Source of the DNA: Methylotenera sp.
Lineage (GTDB): Bacteria > Pseudomonadota > Gammaproteobacteria > Burkholderiales > Methylophilaceae
Direction of reading: 5' to 3'
Assembly (NCBI RefSeq): GCF_029946165.1
Contig: NZ_JAQSDZ010000024.1
Location: 1-35,824, forward strand
Length of the DNA: 35,824 nucleotides
Shown: piece by piece, positions 1 through 9,793 of the stretch
How the letters are laid out: the number at the start of each line of letters is the position of its first letter
Position numbering within the stretch: position 1 is the first letter of the stretch
The notes under the pieces: generated by a model
The model's database searches: none
What the model was told of the DNA's origin: nothing
The model's input: the letters and a program-made list of their open reading frames with translations, nothing else
Position numbers and translations under genes: made by a program

Positions 1-558
1 TCCTTTGAAGGTCATTGGTAAAATATCATTTACACAGATTTTTTTACAGGCTCTGTTTTTCGTCACGCGAGGCTGCGTAATATCAGCCATGGTAATGATA
101 GGCTCCTTTACTTTTGGCTTTTGACTCCAGTAAATGCCACCTCCCATAACTGTAGCTGCAACCAATGCGCTAGTAATATACACATACTGGTTTTTAATGG
201 CAGAGCTGGATTTTTTATTAGATGAGGAACCTGCACTGAATACGTTGGGTTTTGCATGGGGAATGCCCCTCGCTAGCATATCCTCTATTGGTTTAGGTTC
301 ATCTATACTGTTCTTTGCGATGTTGGCTTCGTTTTTAATTGCCTCGGAGGGTAGGGGAGAGACATCTGAAATGTCAGCTGTGGGATGTTCTGGCTCTCTT
401 GGCTTCATCATTGGCGCATGCGCTTCAGTTGCAGCTGTGGCTTTATTTTTGATTATGTTATTGGTTGTTGCTGCAGTTGCTAATGAATTACCGCATAAAA
501 AACAAAAGTTATTAATTTCTTCATTTTTGGTGCCGCATTGAGAACAAAATTTAGCCAT
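1..558 (-). CDS. Zinc-ribbon membrane protein, partial (3' end outside window)
   Basis: The frame is open from an ATG at 558 to the window edge (186 codons, no stop). The first residues, MAKFCSQCGTKNEEINNFCFLCG, show two CxxCG knuckles typical of a short N-terminal zinc-ribbon domain. A Ser/Ala/Lys/Pro-rich linker of about 100 residues follows, then one hydrophobic segment near residues 128-145 (VYITSALVAATVMGGGIYW). The visible C-terminal part, with a CKKIC motif, should lie outside the cytoplasm. AAGGGA lies a few bases before the ATG and supports this start. Proteins of this layout are common and mostly uncharacterised, so no function is assigned. An overlapping 135-aa frame on the other strand (134-541) is a shadow. 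Confidence 0.75.
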   Translation of the reverse strand, partial: MAKFCSQCGTKNEEINNFCFLCGNSLATAATTNNIIKNKATAATEAHAPMMKPREPEHPTADISDVSPLPSEAIKNEANIAKNSIDEPKPIEDMLARGIPHAKPNVFSAGSSSNKKSSSAIKNQYVYITSALVAATVMGGGIYWSQKPKVKEPIITMADITQPRVTKNRACKKICVNDILPMTFKG

Positions 559-718
559 ATTGATTTCCCTTCGTTTTCCGTATATTTCCATACCAAGCGT
601 ATGAAAGTCAATTCGACAGAAAATTCAAAACTTTGTTGTTTCTAAAGTGATTAACTCACTTTCCTTGTGTTTCGCTGAATATTCTTACGAAGTACATGAT
701 AAGCGCTAAAATCCCAAC

Positions 719-2004
719 ATGACAGCTTACAATAAAACACCCTCCACCACGCACATTGCCTTTGCCAGCTTTATTGGCACGGCGATTGAGTTTTATGATT
801 TCTACATTTACGCCATGGCATCAGCATTAGTGATTGGGCAAGTGTTTTTCCCTGCGAGCGACCCTGCTGCGCAAGCTTTGAACGCTTTTTTAACATTCGG
901 AATTGCTTTTATCGCTAGGCCATTAGGTGCCGTTATTTTTGGTCATTTTGGTGACCGCGTTGGACGCAAGGCGACCTTAGCCGCTTCATTATTGGTGATG
1001 GGGTTTTCTACCTTGTTAATTGGTTGCTTGCCCGGCTACGAAACTCTAGGCACTTGGGCAGCCATCTTGCTATGTTTGTTAAGGTTTGGACAAGGTTTAG
1101 GTTTGGGTGGCGAGTGGGGCGGTGCGGCATTATTAGCCACGGAAAGCGCGCCAACAAGCAAGCGCGGCTGGTTTGGCATGTTTCCACAGCTCGGGCCATC
1201 AATCGGTTTTTTGCTGGCAACGTTAAGTTTTTTGGCTTTAACACTGTATTTATCTGATGATGCATTTAAAGCATGGGGCTGGCGCATTCCTTTTTTCGCG
1301 AGTGCTTTATTGGTGTTGGTGGGGTTATATGTGCGTTTTAAATTAGCAGAAACACCTGCATTTGCAAAAGTTTTAGCGCAACATAATACGCATAAAACCC
1401 CTGTAAGCGCTTTACTTAGTAAACATTGGCGCCCTGTATTGCTTGGCGCATTTGCCATGACCGTTTGCTATAACTTGTTTTATACCGCCACTGTATTTTG
1501 CCTAAGTTATGGCACTAAAACGCTTAATATTTCACGAGCTGATTTTTTACAAATGTTATGCATTGCCGTACTTTTTATGGCAATGATTACGCCAGTTTCA
1601 GCTGGTTTGAGTGATAAATTCGGTCGCAAACCCATATTATTGACTAGCTGTTTTTTAGCGGTGTTGGCGGGTTTCCCCTCAGCCCCTTAATGGCTAGTGG
1701 TTCAAACGTGCTTATTACCTTATTTTTATCTATCGCCTTGCTGTTAATGGGCGCAACTTTTGCACCCATGGGCGCTTTCCTGCCAGAGCAGTTTCCAGTG
1801 GCTGTGCGTTACACGGGCGCTGGTTTGTCTTACAATTTGGGTGGGATTTTAGGGGCTTCTACCGCGCCTTTTATTTCACAATTGTTGGTCGATAAAGGCG
1901 GATTAATCTGGGTGGGTTATTACGTTTCAGCGATGGCTTTAGTGAGCTTGGTGGCGGTGATGTTAATGCAGGAAACGAAGCAGGTAAATTTCAATCAGAC
2001 TTAA
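719..2004 (+). pseudogene. MHS-type MFS transporter interrupted by a -1 frameshift
   Basis: Two adjacent frames together make one major facilitator protein of the metabolite:H+ symporter type (ProP/ShiA-like). The first (719-1690) has the N-terminal half with motif A (GHFGDRVGRKATL), a RFGQGLGLGGEWGG segment and the second-half motif GLSDKFGRKPIL. It then ends in FPSAP and a stop. The second (1690-2004) continues with the last transmembrane helices (GAFLPEQFPVAVRYTGAGLSYN). Adding one C to either C-run, 1675-1678 or 1683-1686, joins the frames into about 428 residues, the usual family length. Either the gene is inactivated or phase-variable, or the assembly has a homopolymer error. The substrate cannot be told. 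The stop abuts the stop of the convergent gene at 2005. Confidence 0.8.
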
Positions 2005-2286
2005 TTACATTTTACTATATCTGGTCTCCACATCTGGCTTAGTCAGGTGTTCTAAATTAGTCAGCCAAATCATGGCTTGCTCACGGGTATTGCCACACAT
2101 CTCTAAACTTGGTTGCAAGCTTGCGCAAAACGCGGGGCGTTCTGGCTGACCAAAAATCATGCAGCGGTTTTCAGTATCTAATTGTACGCATCGCATGCCT
2201 GCGGCTTTGCCGTTTGGCATGCCGGGAATTGGACTATTAATAGAGGGCGCAGTGCAACAGGCGCCACAGTCTGACCTGCATTGCAT
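2005..2286 (-). CDS. YkgJ-type cysteine-cluster protein
   Basis: A 93-residue protein with the cysteine pattern of the YkgJ/UPF0153 family (putative zinc- or iron-chelating domain): CRSDCGACC near the N-terminus, then [22 protein letters not shown] and MCGN. The family's biochemical role is unknown. The frame can be extended upstream to a TTG at 2316. The ATG at 2286 is preferred because AAGGGA lies just upstream and the conserved motif begins at once. It sits 14 bases after the stop of the CinA-like gene on the same strand, so the two are probably co-transcribed. It ends immediately against the transporter gene coming from the other side. Confidence 0.75.
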   Translation of the reverse strand: MQCRSDCGACCTAPSINSPIPGMPNGKAAGMRCVQLDTENRCMIFGQPERPAFCASLQPSLEMCGNTREQAMIWLTNLEHLTKPDVETRYSKM

Positions 2287-2300
2287 TGATTGGGTTTCCC

Positions 2301-3056
2301 TTATATATTTTGCCAAGGATAACCCAGCGCAGTAATGCCTGATTTCAGTGCGTTCATTGCAAGTTTTACTTGCTCAGATTCACCTTTCATTCCCAACTCA
2401 GTGGTTCTGCGCTGATTGCTTTGGGGCAAGCTAAATAACTTCAGCATGGGGTATTGTGAGAGCATGTGATTCATTAAATCAATTAAGTCGCTTTCGCCAG
2501 CTTCGCTGACTAAGATTGAATCTTCAACATAATTTTGCGTGTGAAATAAATGCGAGTAGTAGGTTTCTAATACCCACTCAACCATGGGGTGAGACATTTC
2601 AGGAAAACCAGGCACAAAATAATGTTGATTAATGCCAAAACCAGCGACGCGATTAATCGGGTTAGGAATTAAATCACAACCCTTTGGAAAATCTGCCATC
2701 AGCACGCGTTTTGGATAAGCACTTTCACCATACTGCGCTTCAATTTCGGCTACTGCGCCAGTGTGGCGCTCAATGGCGACTCCCGCAGCATCTGCCGCAC
2801 ATTGTCTTGTAAAGTCATCTGGCGTTGCGCCTATGCCGCCAAAGCTAAACACAATTTCACCATGTGCTTTACTGCGAGCCATACTAGCTTTAAGTGAACT
2901 GGTAATTTGCTCTGGAATATCGCCTAAGTAATTTGCCCAAGCAAGCTGCAAACCTCGTACAGAAAGTAGTTCAATGACTTTAGTCAGGTGTTTATCTTGA
3001 CGTTTACCAGAGAGAATTTCGTCGCCAATAATATAAATGCCAATGTTTGGGGTCAT
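2301..3056 (-). CDS. CinA N-terminal-like molybdopterin-binding domain protein
   Basis: The protein has 251 residues. It opens with [20 protein letters not shown], the signature of the MoaB/MogA-like domain of CinA (competence/damage-inducible protein A), followed by [16 protein letters not shown], the second conserved loop. Length equals the stand-alone MoCF_biosynth version. The C-terminal CinA amidohydrolase (PncC) domain is absent. Stand-alone members are often annotated as competence/damage-inducible protein A, but their substrate is not established (CinA proteins cleave nucleotide pyrophosphates such as ADP-ribose; transfer to this form is inference). It is probably first in a two-gene unit with the YkgJ-like gene. 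A 206-bp divergent spacer separates it from the diguanylate cyclase. Confidence 0.8.
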   Translation of the reverse strand: MTPNIGIYIIGDEILSGKRQDKHLTKVIELLSVRGLQLAWANYLGDIPEQITSSLKASMARSKAHGEIVFSFGGIGATPDDFTRQCAADAAGVAIERHTGAVAEIEAQYGESAYPKRVLMADFPKGCDLIPNPINRVAGFGINQHYFVPGFPEMSHPMVEWVLETYYSHLFHTQNYVEDSILVSEAGESDLIDLMNHMLSQYPMLKLFSLPQSNQRRTTELGMKGESEQVKLAMNALKSGITALGYPWQNI

Positions 3057-3262
3057 GTGTTGTGTTGATGAAAATAAATATTGCCTTATTTTATCTCTAA
3101 ATTTAGTAGCTTTAATCCTTTATTTAAAGATCAATCATATGGCCTAAGATGATTGCCTATTCATTAAGTGCTTGAGTTGGTGCGCTGTATGTCACATAAT
3201 ATCCTCAAAGGTTTACAGGTTATTAGCATCCAGTGTTAAAGCTCTTGTAAAAACCACTAAAT

Positions 3263-4438
3263 ATGAGCCAATTTAAAACAACCATTCAGCATTCGTTATT
3301 AGAGCAGCTTTTTGCTGCTAATAGAAGAACGCTTATATCCAGCACATTCATTGCAATCTTACTTGCATATATAGAGCGCAACTCATTCCCACCGCGCTTG
3401 GTCATTACATGGCTTTCGATCATTATGGCGATTAATCTTGTTCGTTATTTGATTACCCGCCATCACCAACGTCATGCCTCTCAGGACATTAAAATCACAA
3501 GCAGGCGGTTAACGCAGTTTCGTATTAGTGTAATGACGACTGGCTTATTTTGGGGTATGACTTGCGCATTAATCTATACTTACAACGATTTGCAGCATCA
3601 AACGTTCATAATTTTTATCCTTACTGGGCTAATTTCTGCCGCTATTGTTTCATACTCAATAGATATTGTGAGTGCAGTTACTTACACTGTGCTGCTGTTA
3701 ACCCCGATTTTGATACGCCTATTGTTGGAAAGAAATGAAATAACTTTCATCATGGCTATTTCTGGAATTTTGTTTCTAGTATTTATGCTGCTCAGTATTA
3801 GAAATATTAATCGTAATTTTATGGAAAATATTATGCTTCGGCATGATGCTATTGAGCGTGAAAATGAAATTAAAAAACTGGCTTTTTATGACCAACTGAC
3901 CAATTTACCCAATCGTCGATTACTATTAGATCGACTTGACCACGCATTGGCTGTGAGTAGCCGTTCTGGCAGGCGAGGTGCCTTATTGTTTCTAGATTTA
4001 GACCATTTTAAACTGCTTAACGACACGCTCGGGCATGCTATGGGCGACTTGCTTTTGAAAAAAGTCGCTGAACGTTTGATGAGTTGCGTACGAGAAAGTG
4101 ATACCGTTGCGCGCCTAGGAGGGGATGAGTTTGTCGTTATGCTAGAAGATTTAAGTGGAAATATAAGCGTAGCGAATGCGCAAGTAGAGAAAGTCGCAGA
4201 CTTAATAATAAAGACGCTTAATATACCTTATATACTCAATACACTTGAACATAACAGTACGCCCAGCATTGGCATAGCATTTTTTGGCGAGCATGGTAGC
4301 TCGCAGGAAGAATTACTAAAACATGCAGATATTGCCATGTATCAGGCAAAAAGAGCAGGGCGAAATGTTGTGCGCCACTTTGATTTTTCAATGAAAGATG
4401 TTTTAAATCCGCCAGCTAGTCAAACTGTGATTATTTAA
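3263..4438 (+). CDS. Membrane-anchored GGDEF diguanylate cyclase
   Basis: The 391-residue protein has about six hydrophobic segments in residues 22-185, then a short linker (HDAIERENEIKKLAFYDQLT) and a complete GGDEF domain (about 215-375). The active-site motif RLGGDEFV is intact (GGDEF at 286-290). An RxxD motif (R277-ESD280) stands exactly five residues before it, which is the product-inhibition I-site. It should therefore make cyclic di-GMP at the inner membrane and be subject to feedback inhibition. No EAL domain is present. The N-terminal region has no sensor domain that I recognise, so the signal is unknown. The start is the first ATG, after a spacer with no clear ribosome binding site. 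A stretch from 3057 to 3262 holds nothing else I can identify. Confidence 0.9.
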   Translation: MSQFKTTIQHSLLEQLFAANRRTLISSTFIAILLAYIERNSFPPRLVITWLSIIMAINLVRYLITRHHQRHASQDIKITSRRLTQFRISVMTTGLFWGMTCALIYTYNDLQHQTFIIFILTGLISAAIVSYSIDIVSAVTYTVLLLTPILIRLLLERNEITFIMAISGILFLVFMLLSIRNINRNFMENIMLRHDAIERENEIKKLAFYDQLTNLPNRRLLLDRLDHALAVSSRSGRRGALLFLDLDHFKLLNDTLGHAMGDLLLKKVAERLMSCVRESDTVARLGGDEFVVMLEDLSGNISVANAQVEKVADLIIKTLNIPYILNTLEHNSTPSIGIAFFGEHGSSQEELLKHADIAMYQAKRAGRNVVRHFDFSMKDVLNPPASQTVII

Positions 4439-4525
4439 AATGGCTTTTATTCAATAGTAGTTGCATTAAATGTCTTCCAATTACCGTCAAGCCAGTTTGT
4501 GAAAAAGATTCACTTGCTTGCGTTA

Positions 4526-7327
4526 TTAATGCGCACTTTCCCAATTACAGCCAACTCCAACCTCCGCCAGCAACGGAACATCCAACTTAGCCACATTCTG
4601 CATGAGTTCTGGTAGTTTCTGTTTTACCAGTTCCAGCTCATTATCTGGTACTTCTAACACCAGTTCATCGTGTACTTGCATAATGAGTTTTGATTTTAAC
4701 TTTTCGCCATTTAGCATTTCAGTTTCCAACCATTTATCTACGGCAATCATTGCTAGCTTAATCAAATCAGCTGCAGTGCCTTGCATTGGCGCGTTAATAG
4801 CCGCGCGTTCGGCGCCGTTACGCCGTTGCACATTTGCGCTGTTAATTTCTGGCACCCATAATCTGCGGCCGAAGTAGGTTTCTACATAACCTTGTTGTTT
4901 GGCGATAGCGCGGGTATTGTCCATGTAGTCGCGCACGCCTGGGTAGCGGGCGAAGTAGCGTTCAATATAGCTCGCTGCGGCGCCGCGCTCTATGTTGAGA
5001 TTTTGCGCTAAACCAAATGCGCTCATGCCATAAATCAATCCAAAGTTGATGACTTTGGCATAGCGGCGTTGTTCGCTGTCTACCGCGTCGCGCTCTACGC
5101 CAAAAACTTCGGCGGCGGTGTGGCGGTGAATATCTTCATTATTGGCGAAGGCGGCTAGCATGCCAGCATCTTGTGATAAATGCGCCATGATGCGCAGCTC
5201 GATTTGTGAATAATCGGCAGAGACAATATGCGAACCTTTTGGCGCGATAAAGGCTTCGCGAATACGGCGACCTTCGGCTGAGCGCACAGGAATGTTTTGC
5301 AAGTTAGGGTCTGAACTTGCCAATCTGCCCGTAATAGCCACCGCTTGGTTGTAGCTAGTATGCACTCTGCCTGTTTGCGCATTAATCATTTTTGGCAATT
5401 TGTCGGTGTAGGTGGATTTAAGTTTTGCTAAACCGCGATACTCCAATAATACTTTAGGTAGCGGATGGTCTAAAGCCAACTCTTGCAACACATCTTCATC
5501 GGTACTTGGTGCGCCTGATGGCGTTTTTTTCGTTGGTTTAATACCCAACTTATCAAACAAAATTTCTTGAAGTTGTTTAGGAGAACCTAAATTAAACGGT
5601 TGCCCAGCTAGCTCATAAGCTTGGTTTTCTAAAGCCACTAATTTCACGCCAATTTCATTGCTTTGAATATTCAGCATGTCGCGGTCAATCAATACGCCGT
5701 TGCGTTCTATGGTGAATAGAATCTGCGAGCTTGGCATTTCAATTTGGCTATAAATAAAGTCTAGCTTCGCATCTGTGCTGATTTGTGGGTACATGGCTTG
5801 GTGTAATTGCAGCGTAATGTCGGCATCTTCTGCGGCATACTCGCTAGCAACTTCTACTGTCACTTGGTTAAACGTGACTTGTTTTGCGCCTTTGCCTGCC
5901 ACTTCTTCAAACGAGATGGTTTGTATGCCTAAATGACGCTCAGCTAGCGCATCCATGCCATGTGTTTTGTGCGATTCAAACACGTAAGATTCCAGCATGG
6001 TGTCATGCGCGATGCCGTTGAGCACGATGCCGTGATTAGCTAAAACGTGTTGGTCATACTTAAAGTTTTGTCCGACTTTTTTAATGGCTGGGTTTTCTAA
6101 AATAGGCTTAATATTTGCAAGCGTTTCAGCAAAATTTAATTGTTCTGGCGCGTCAAAATAATCATGTTTTAGCGGTAAATAAGCCGCGCTACCCGCTTCT
6201 ACACTGAATGACATGCCTACAATTTTTGCCGTCATTGGGTCTAGCGAGGTGGTTTCGGTGTCGAAACACATCAGTTCGGCTGATTGCAGTTTTGCTAACC
6301 AAGCATCCAGTTGTTCATTGCTTAAAATAGTTTCAAAATTGCGGCTGGTGTTCGCTGTAAATTGTGTAACTGCAAACATGTCCGCAGTTTGCGTAGGCTG
6401 AATTTGTGAAGTTGGAAACTTAGCATTTGCATTGGCCGAAGGAGGAACGGGTGCATTGTCCTGCATATTTTCCAGCTCACGGCGCCAGCTTTTAAATTCA
6501 AAACGATCAAATAGTTCGGCTAGCTTGGTTTTATCGATGGCTTGCGGGGCGAGGTCGCTTAAACGCTCTTGTATACCAACGTCGCAACGAATGGTAATCA
6601 GCTCGCGTGCAGTCGGCAGCCAATCAAGCGCAGCACGTAAGTTATCGCCCACTTTGCCTGTAATTTTATCGGCGTTGGCGACGATATTATCTAAAGAGCC
6701 ATATTCTTTTAGCCATTTAACCGCGGTTTTTGGTCCAACTTTATCCACGCCAGGCACATTGTCTGAGGTATCGCCAATCAGCACTAAGTAATCAACCATT
6801 AAGCTGGGCGGAATGCCGAATTTATTCTCAACACCGGCAATATCTAGCACATCGTCGGTGCGTCTAAAGGCATCGCGCATGGTGTTAACTACGGTGATAT
6901 GTTCGTTTACCAACTGCGAAATATCTTTATCACCCGTGGAAATAATCGTTCTAATGCCTTCGCGCTCGGCTTGCTTTGCCAATGCGCCAATCACGTCATC
7001 GGCCTCTACGCCAGATTCCACAATCAGCGGCCAACCCATGGCCTTAATCGCTTCATGCAAGGGTTCTATTTGCAAACGTAAATCATCTGGCATGCTGGCG
7101 CGATTGGCTTTATATTCTGCATAAATATCATCGCGAAACGTTTTGCCTTTGGCATCAAAAACGCAGGCGCTATAATCACTAGGGTAATCTTTATGTAAAC
7201 GGCGCAACATATTGAGTACGCCTTGTATTGCCCCTGTCGGTTCATTTTGACTATTTCGTAAGTCAGGCATAGCGTGAAAAGCACGATACAGGTAAGATGA
7301 ACCGTCAACTAATAACAAAGTTTTCAT
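4526..7327 (-). CDS. polA: DNA polymerase I
   Basis: The protein has 933 residues and three domains in the expected order. First is a 5'-3' exonuclease (1-290, starting MKTLLLVDGSSYLYRAFHA, with DTSDNVPGV). Second is a 3'-5' exonuclease (about 340-520) with D356-x-E358, NFKYDQ and a YAAEDAD third motif, so proofreading residues are present. Third is the polymerase: motif A DYSQIELR with D705, motif B RRYAKVINFGLIYG and motif C VHDELVLEV with D887. It fills gaps in excision repair and removes Okazaki primers. The frame extends to 7408, but the ATG at 7327 matches the family N-terminus and is chosen. Neighbouring DUF2782 and thrB recall the polA-DUF2782-thrB neighbourhood of pseudomonads, here with a LOG gene inserted and polA divergent. 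Confidence 0.97.
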   Translation of the reverse strand: MKTLLLVDGSSYLYRAFHAMPDLRNSQNEPTGAIQGVLNMLRRLHKDYPSDYSACVFDAKGKTFRDDIYAEYKANRASMPDDLRLQIEPLHEAIKAMGWPLIVESGVEADDVIGALAKQAEREGIRTIISTGDKDISQLVNEHITVVNTMRDAFRRTDDVLDIAGVENKFGIPPSLMVDYLVLIGDTSDNVPGVDKVGPKTAVKWLKEYGSLDNIVANADKITGKVGDNLRAALDWLPTARELITIRCDVGIQERLSDLAPQAIDKTKLAELFDRFEFKSWRRELENMQDNAPVPPSANANAKFPTSQIQPTQTADMFAVTQFTANTSRNFETILSNEQLDAWLAKLQSAELMCFDTETTSLDPMTAKIVGMSFSVEAGSAAYLPLKHDYFDAPEQLNFAETLANIKPILENPAIKKVGQNFKYDQHVLANHGIVLNGIAHDTMLESYVFESHKTHGMDALAERHLGIQTISFEEVAGKGAKQVTFNQVTVEVASEYAAEDADITLQLHQAMYPQISTDAKLDFIYSQIEMPSSQILFTIERNGVLIDRDMLNIQSNEIGVKLVALENQAYELAGQPFNLGSPKQLQEILFDKLGIKPTKKTPSGAPSTDEDVLQELALDHPLPKVLLEYRGLAKLKSTYTDKLPKMINAQTGRVHTSYNQAVAITGRLASSDPNLQNIPVRSAEGRRIREAFIAPKGSHIVSADYSQIELRIMAHLSQDAGMLAAFANNEDIHRHTAAEVFGVERDAVDSEQRRYAKVINFGLIYGMSAFGLAQNLNIERGAAASYIERYFARYPGVRDYMDNTRAIAKQQGYVETYFGRRLWVPEINSANVQRRNGAERAAINAPMQGTAADLIKLAMIAVDKWLETEMLNGEKLKSKLIMQVHDELVLEVPDNELELVKQKLPELMQNVAKLDVPLLAEVGVGCNWESAH

Positions 7328-7529
7328 ATAAAATCCAAGGGTTGTCGTGATGCGTTGTTGCGCTATATTTTTACTAGATATTTTAAAGCCGTTTGCATAA
7401 TAAACCATATGCGGTTCGTCATTAAAAAGTTTTGCGCCACGAGTGTGTCCGATCCGCTAAGCGCTCAATACTTTAGATTAAATATATTCAGATTAAAAAC
7501 CAAGAGCTCGAAATTAAGAAAGTCAGATT

Positions 7530-8258
7530 ATGTCGATTGCAAATAAGATTCCCAAATTAGCCGACCCAGACGTGATTGGGCAACATCAAACGGGTCATGA
7601 GTCATGGCATGCATTTGGGATTATGTCAGAGTTCGTGGATGCGACTGAACGCCTGAAAGAAATTACACCAGCGGTTTCAATTTTTGGTAGTGCGCGTACA
7701 CCCATTAACCACCCTTATTACAAACTTACCGAAGAAATCGCTCGACTGCTAAGTGATACGGGTTTTAGCGTGATTTCAGGTGGTGGACCTGGCATTATGG
7801 AAGCCGCTAATAAAGGCGCATTTGCAGGGAAGTCGCCCAGCATAGGCTTGAATATTGAACTGCCTCATGAGCAAGCGGGTAATTCCTACCAAGATGTGAG
7901 CCAGAATTTCAAGCATTTTTTCATGCGTAAAGTGATGTTTGTTAAGTATGCCAGTGCTTACGTTGTTATGCCTGGCGGCTTTGGCACCTTGGATGAAGTG
8001 ATGGAGGCCATTACCTTAGTGCAAACTGGTAAAAGTTTAAAGATGCCGATTATCTTAGTGGGTGAATCATTCTGGCGCGGATTGGTGGACTGGATTAAAA
8101 CGACCTTGATTGAAGAAAGAATGATTTCACCTGAAGACCTAGATTTGATTCAAGTGATTGATGAACCAAAAGCGGTTGTTGAGGCGATATTCAAGCATTA
8201 CGAAACACGTGGATTTAAATTGTCAGCGGAAGAAGAACTTGTGCAGCTTTATTTATAG
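7530..8258 (+). CDS. LOG family protein (nucleoside 5'-monophosphate phosphoribohydrolase)
   Basis: The 242-residue protein is a Rossmann-like LOG/TIGR00730 member. It has SIFGSARTP, the glycine-rich SGGGPGIMEAANKGA and the diagnostic PGGFGTLDE at 148-156, preceded by RKVMFVKYASAYV. LOG enzymes cleave nucleoside monophosphates such as AMP or cytokinin riboside 5'-monophosphate to release the base. The exact substrate here is not visible. An N-terminal extension of about 45 residues before the core makes it longer than the shortest plant-type LOGs, as is common in proteobacteria. It is divergent from polA across about 200 bp in which I recognise no other feature. Confidence 0.85.
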   Translation: MSIANKIPKLADPDVIGQHQTGHESWHAFGIMSEFVDATERLKEITPAVSIFGSARTPINHPYYKLTEEIARLLSDTGFSVISGGGPGIMEAANKGAFAGKSPSIGLNIELPHEQAGNSYQDVSQNFKHFFMRKVMFVKYASAYVVMPGGFGTLDEVMEAITLVQTGKSLKMPIILVGESFWRGLVDWIKTTLIEERMISPEDLDLIQVIDEPKAVVEAIFKHYETRGFKLSAEEELVQLYL

Positions 8259-8337
8259 TAAATACGTTATTTTGACGAGTAATTTGCTAAAATCTGTAAA
8301 TCAGGTTTCGATTCATTTTAAAGAATAGGTGTAGGCC

Positions 8338-8718
8338 ATGCGTAAGATATCTAAAAGTATTATCTGGAAAAATATAGCGTTTCTGCTCGCATTTGGTGTG
8401 TTGCAATTGCCGACCATAGCTGTTGCGGAAACTCCAAAAGCCCCAACGCCACCAGCAGATTTACAGCCTTTAGAAGATATTCCTCCTCCTGCCATTACTA
8501 ATGAAGATAACGCCGACGAGCCACAAGTCACTATCATTAAGAAAAAAGGTGAGACGATTGAGGAGTATCGCATTAATGGCCAGCTTTACATGATGAAAAT
8601 AACGCCAGCACATGGCGTACCTTATTACATGCATAAAGAAGACCAAAATGGTGGTTGGGTGAATGACGGCCCAAGTCAGCCAATTAGTATTCCTAAATGG
8701 ACGATTTTTAGGTTTTAA
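8338..8718 (+). CDS. DUF2782 periplasmic protein
   Basis: A 126-residue exported protein. Its signal peptide (KNIAFLLAFGVLQLPTIAVA) has a likely cleavage after AVA near residue 30. A Pro-rich linker follows, and then the short DUF2782 core (PQVTIIKKKGETIEEYRINGQ, YMMKITPAHGVPYYM). Function is unknown. In beta- and gammaproteobacteria this family sits between polA and thrB, and the same neighbours are found here, which supports the call. A strong terminator immediately follows. Confidence 0.8.
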   Translation: MRKISKSIIWKNIAFLLAFGVLQLPTIAVAETPKAPTPPADLQPLEDIPPPAITNEDNADEPQVTIIKKKGETIEEYRINGQLYMMKITPAHGVPYYMHKEDQNGGWVNDGPSQPISIPKWTIFRF

Positions 8719-8730
8719 CGCAATCTACAT

Positions 8731-8773
8731 TAAATAAATTAAAGAGGGTATATAGCCCTCTTTAATTTATTTA
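8731..8773. terminator. Perfect 18-bp inverted repeat terminator
   Basis: TAAATAAATTAAAGAGGG (8731-8748) is followed by a 7-base loop and its exact reverse complement (8756-8773). The A/T-rich outer stem supplies a U-tract on either strand. It follows the DUF2782 stop by a few bases and precedes thrB, so it mainly ends the LOG-DUF2782 transcript. Confidence 0.85.
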
Positions 8774-8819
8774 GCGCTCATTTTTTCAGCTACCTATATA
8801 TTTTATAACACTCTAATCT

Positions 8820-9782
8820 ATGTCAGTATTTACCTCAGTCAGCATTCCACAATTGCAAGTTTGGCTACAAGATTACGCGATAGGCGAACTTGTAGCGCTA
8901 AAAGGTATTTCGTCTGGCATTACTAATACCAATTATTTTGTGACCACTCAAAATAATTGGAGCCTAACTAAGTACGTGCTGACTTTGTTTGAGCACAACA
9001 CTTTAGAGGAACTGCCGTATTTTATAGATTTGATGAGTCATCTTGCGGCACACGGAATTCCTTGCCCTAAACCAATTGCAGACAAATCTGGCGCAAGTTT
9101 GCACATGCTAAATGGCAAACCTGCCGCGTTAATTAGTTGTTTGAATGGGCAAGATATTGAAGCGCCAAATGTGCTGCAATGTGCAGCTGTTGGTTCGGTA
9201 TTGGCGAAAATGCATATTGCTGGGCAATCTTTTGAAGCGGAGTTTCCGCAACACGATAGTCATAATCAGCGTGGCTTAGATTGGCGTGTTAAAACTGCTG
9301 CCCAAGTGTTGCCACATTTACCAACGGCTGATCAGCAGTTATTAAATGAGACTTTAGCGTTTCAAGCTGAATTTGATACTACACAGTTGCCAATGGGTGT
9401 GATTCATGCAGATTTGTTCCGTGATAATGTGTTGTTCGACGGTAATGAAATCGGTGGGCTGATTGATTTTTATTATGCCTGCCACGATGTGCTGGCTTAC
9501 GATTTGGCGATTGCGGTGAATGATTGGTGCGTAAATGCCGATGGTAGTTTAGACGCGCCTAGATTAGAGGCTATGCTCAACGCATATCAAGCAGTTAGAC
9601 CATTCACCTCAGCCGAGCAAGCCGCATGGCCCGCTTTATTGCGGATTGCTGCTTTACGTTTTTGGTTATCGCGCTTGTATGATCAAATCTATCCGCAAGC
9701 GGGCGAGTTGACGCATGCAAAAGACCCTCAGCATTTTCAAAGAATTCTGAAGTTGCGCACGAATTTAGCTGAGTCAATTTAG
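8820..9782 (+). CDS. thrB: Homoserine kinase (APH-fold type)
   Basis: A 320-residue kinase of the ThrB_alt type used by pseudomonads and betaproteobacteria, not the GHMP type of E. coli. It phosphorylates L-homoserine with ATP in threonine synthesis. Visible marks are the N-terminal SGITNTNYFVTT loop, VIHADLFRDNVLFD with the catalytic H196-x-D198 and N203, and IDFYYACHDVLAYDLAIAVNDWC, the metal-binding and specificity segment. It starts at the ATG 46 bases after the preceding terminator, with no obvious Shine-Dalgarno. The next gene begins 11 bases after its stop, so the two are probably co-transcribed. Confidence 0.92.
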   Translation: MSVFTSVSIPQLQVWLQDYAIGELVALKGISSGITNTNYFVTTQNNWSLTKYVLTLFEHNTLEELPYFIDLMSHLAAHGIPCPKPIADKSGASLHMLNGKPAALISCLNGQDIEAPNVLQCAAVGSVLAKMHIAGQSFEAEFPQHDSHNQRGLDWRVKTAAQVLPHLPTADQQLLNETLAFQAEFDTTQLPMGVIHADLFRDNVLFDGNEIGGLIDFYYACHDVLAYDLAIAVNDWCVNADGSLDAPRLEAMLNAYQAVRPFTSAEQAAWPALLRIAALRFWLSRLYDQIYPQAGELTHAKDPQHFQRILKLRTNLAESI

Positions 9783-9793
9783 AGGTAAATATC

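Noticed and set aside
134-541. Open frame of 135 codons on the plus strand
   Set aside because: It is the mirror of the zinc-ribbon gene on the minus strand, whose CxxCG motifs, start and ribosome binding site are convincing.
7328-7408. 27-residue N-terminal extension of polA
   Set aside because: The conserved polymerase I N-terminus begins at MKTLLLVDG (7327).
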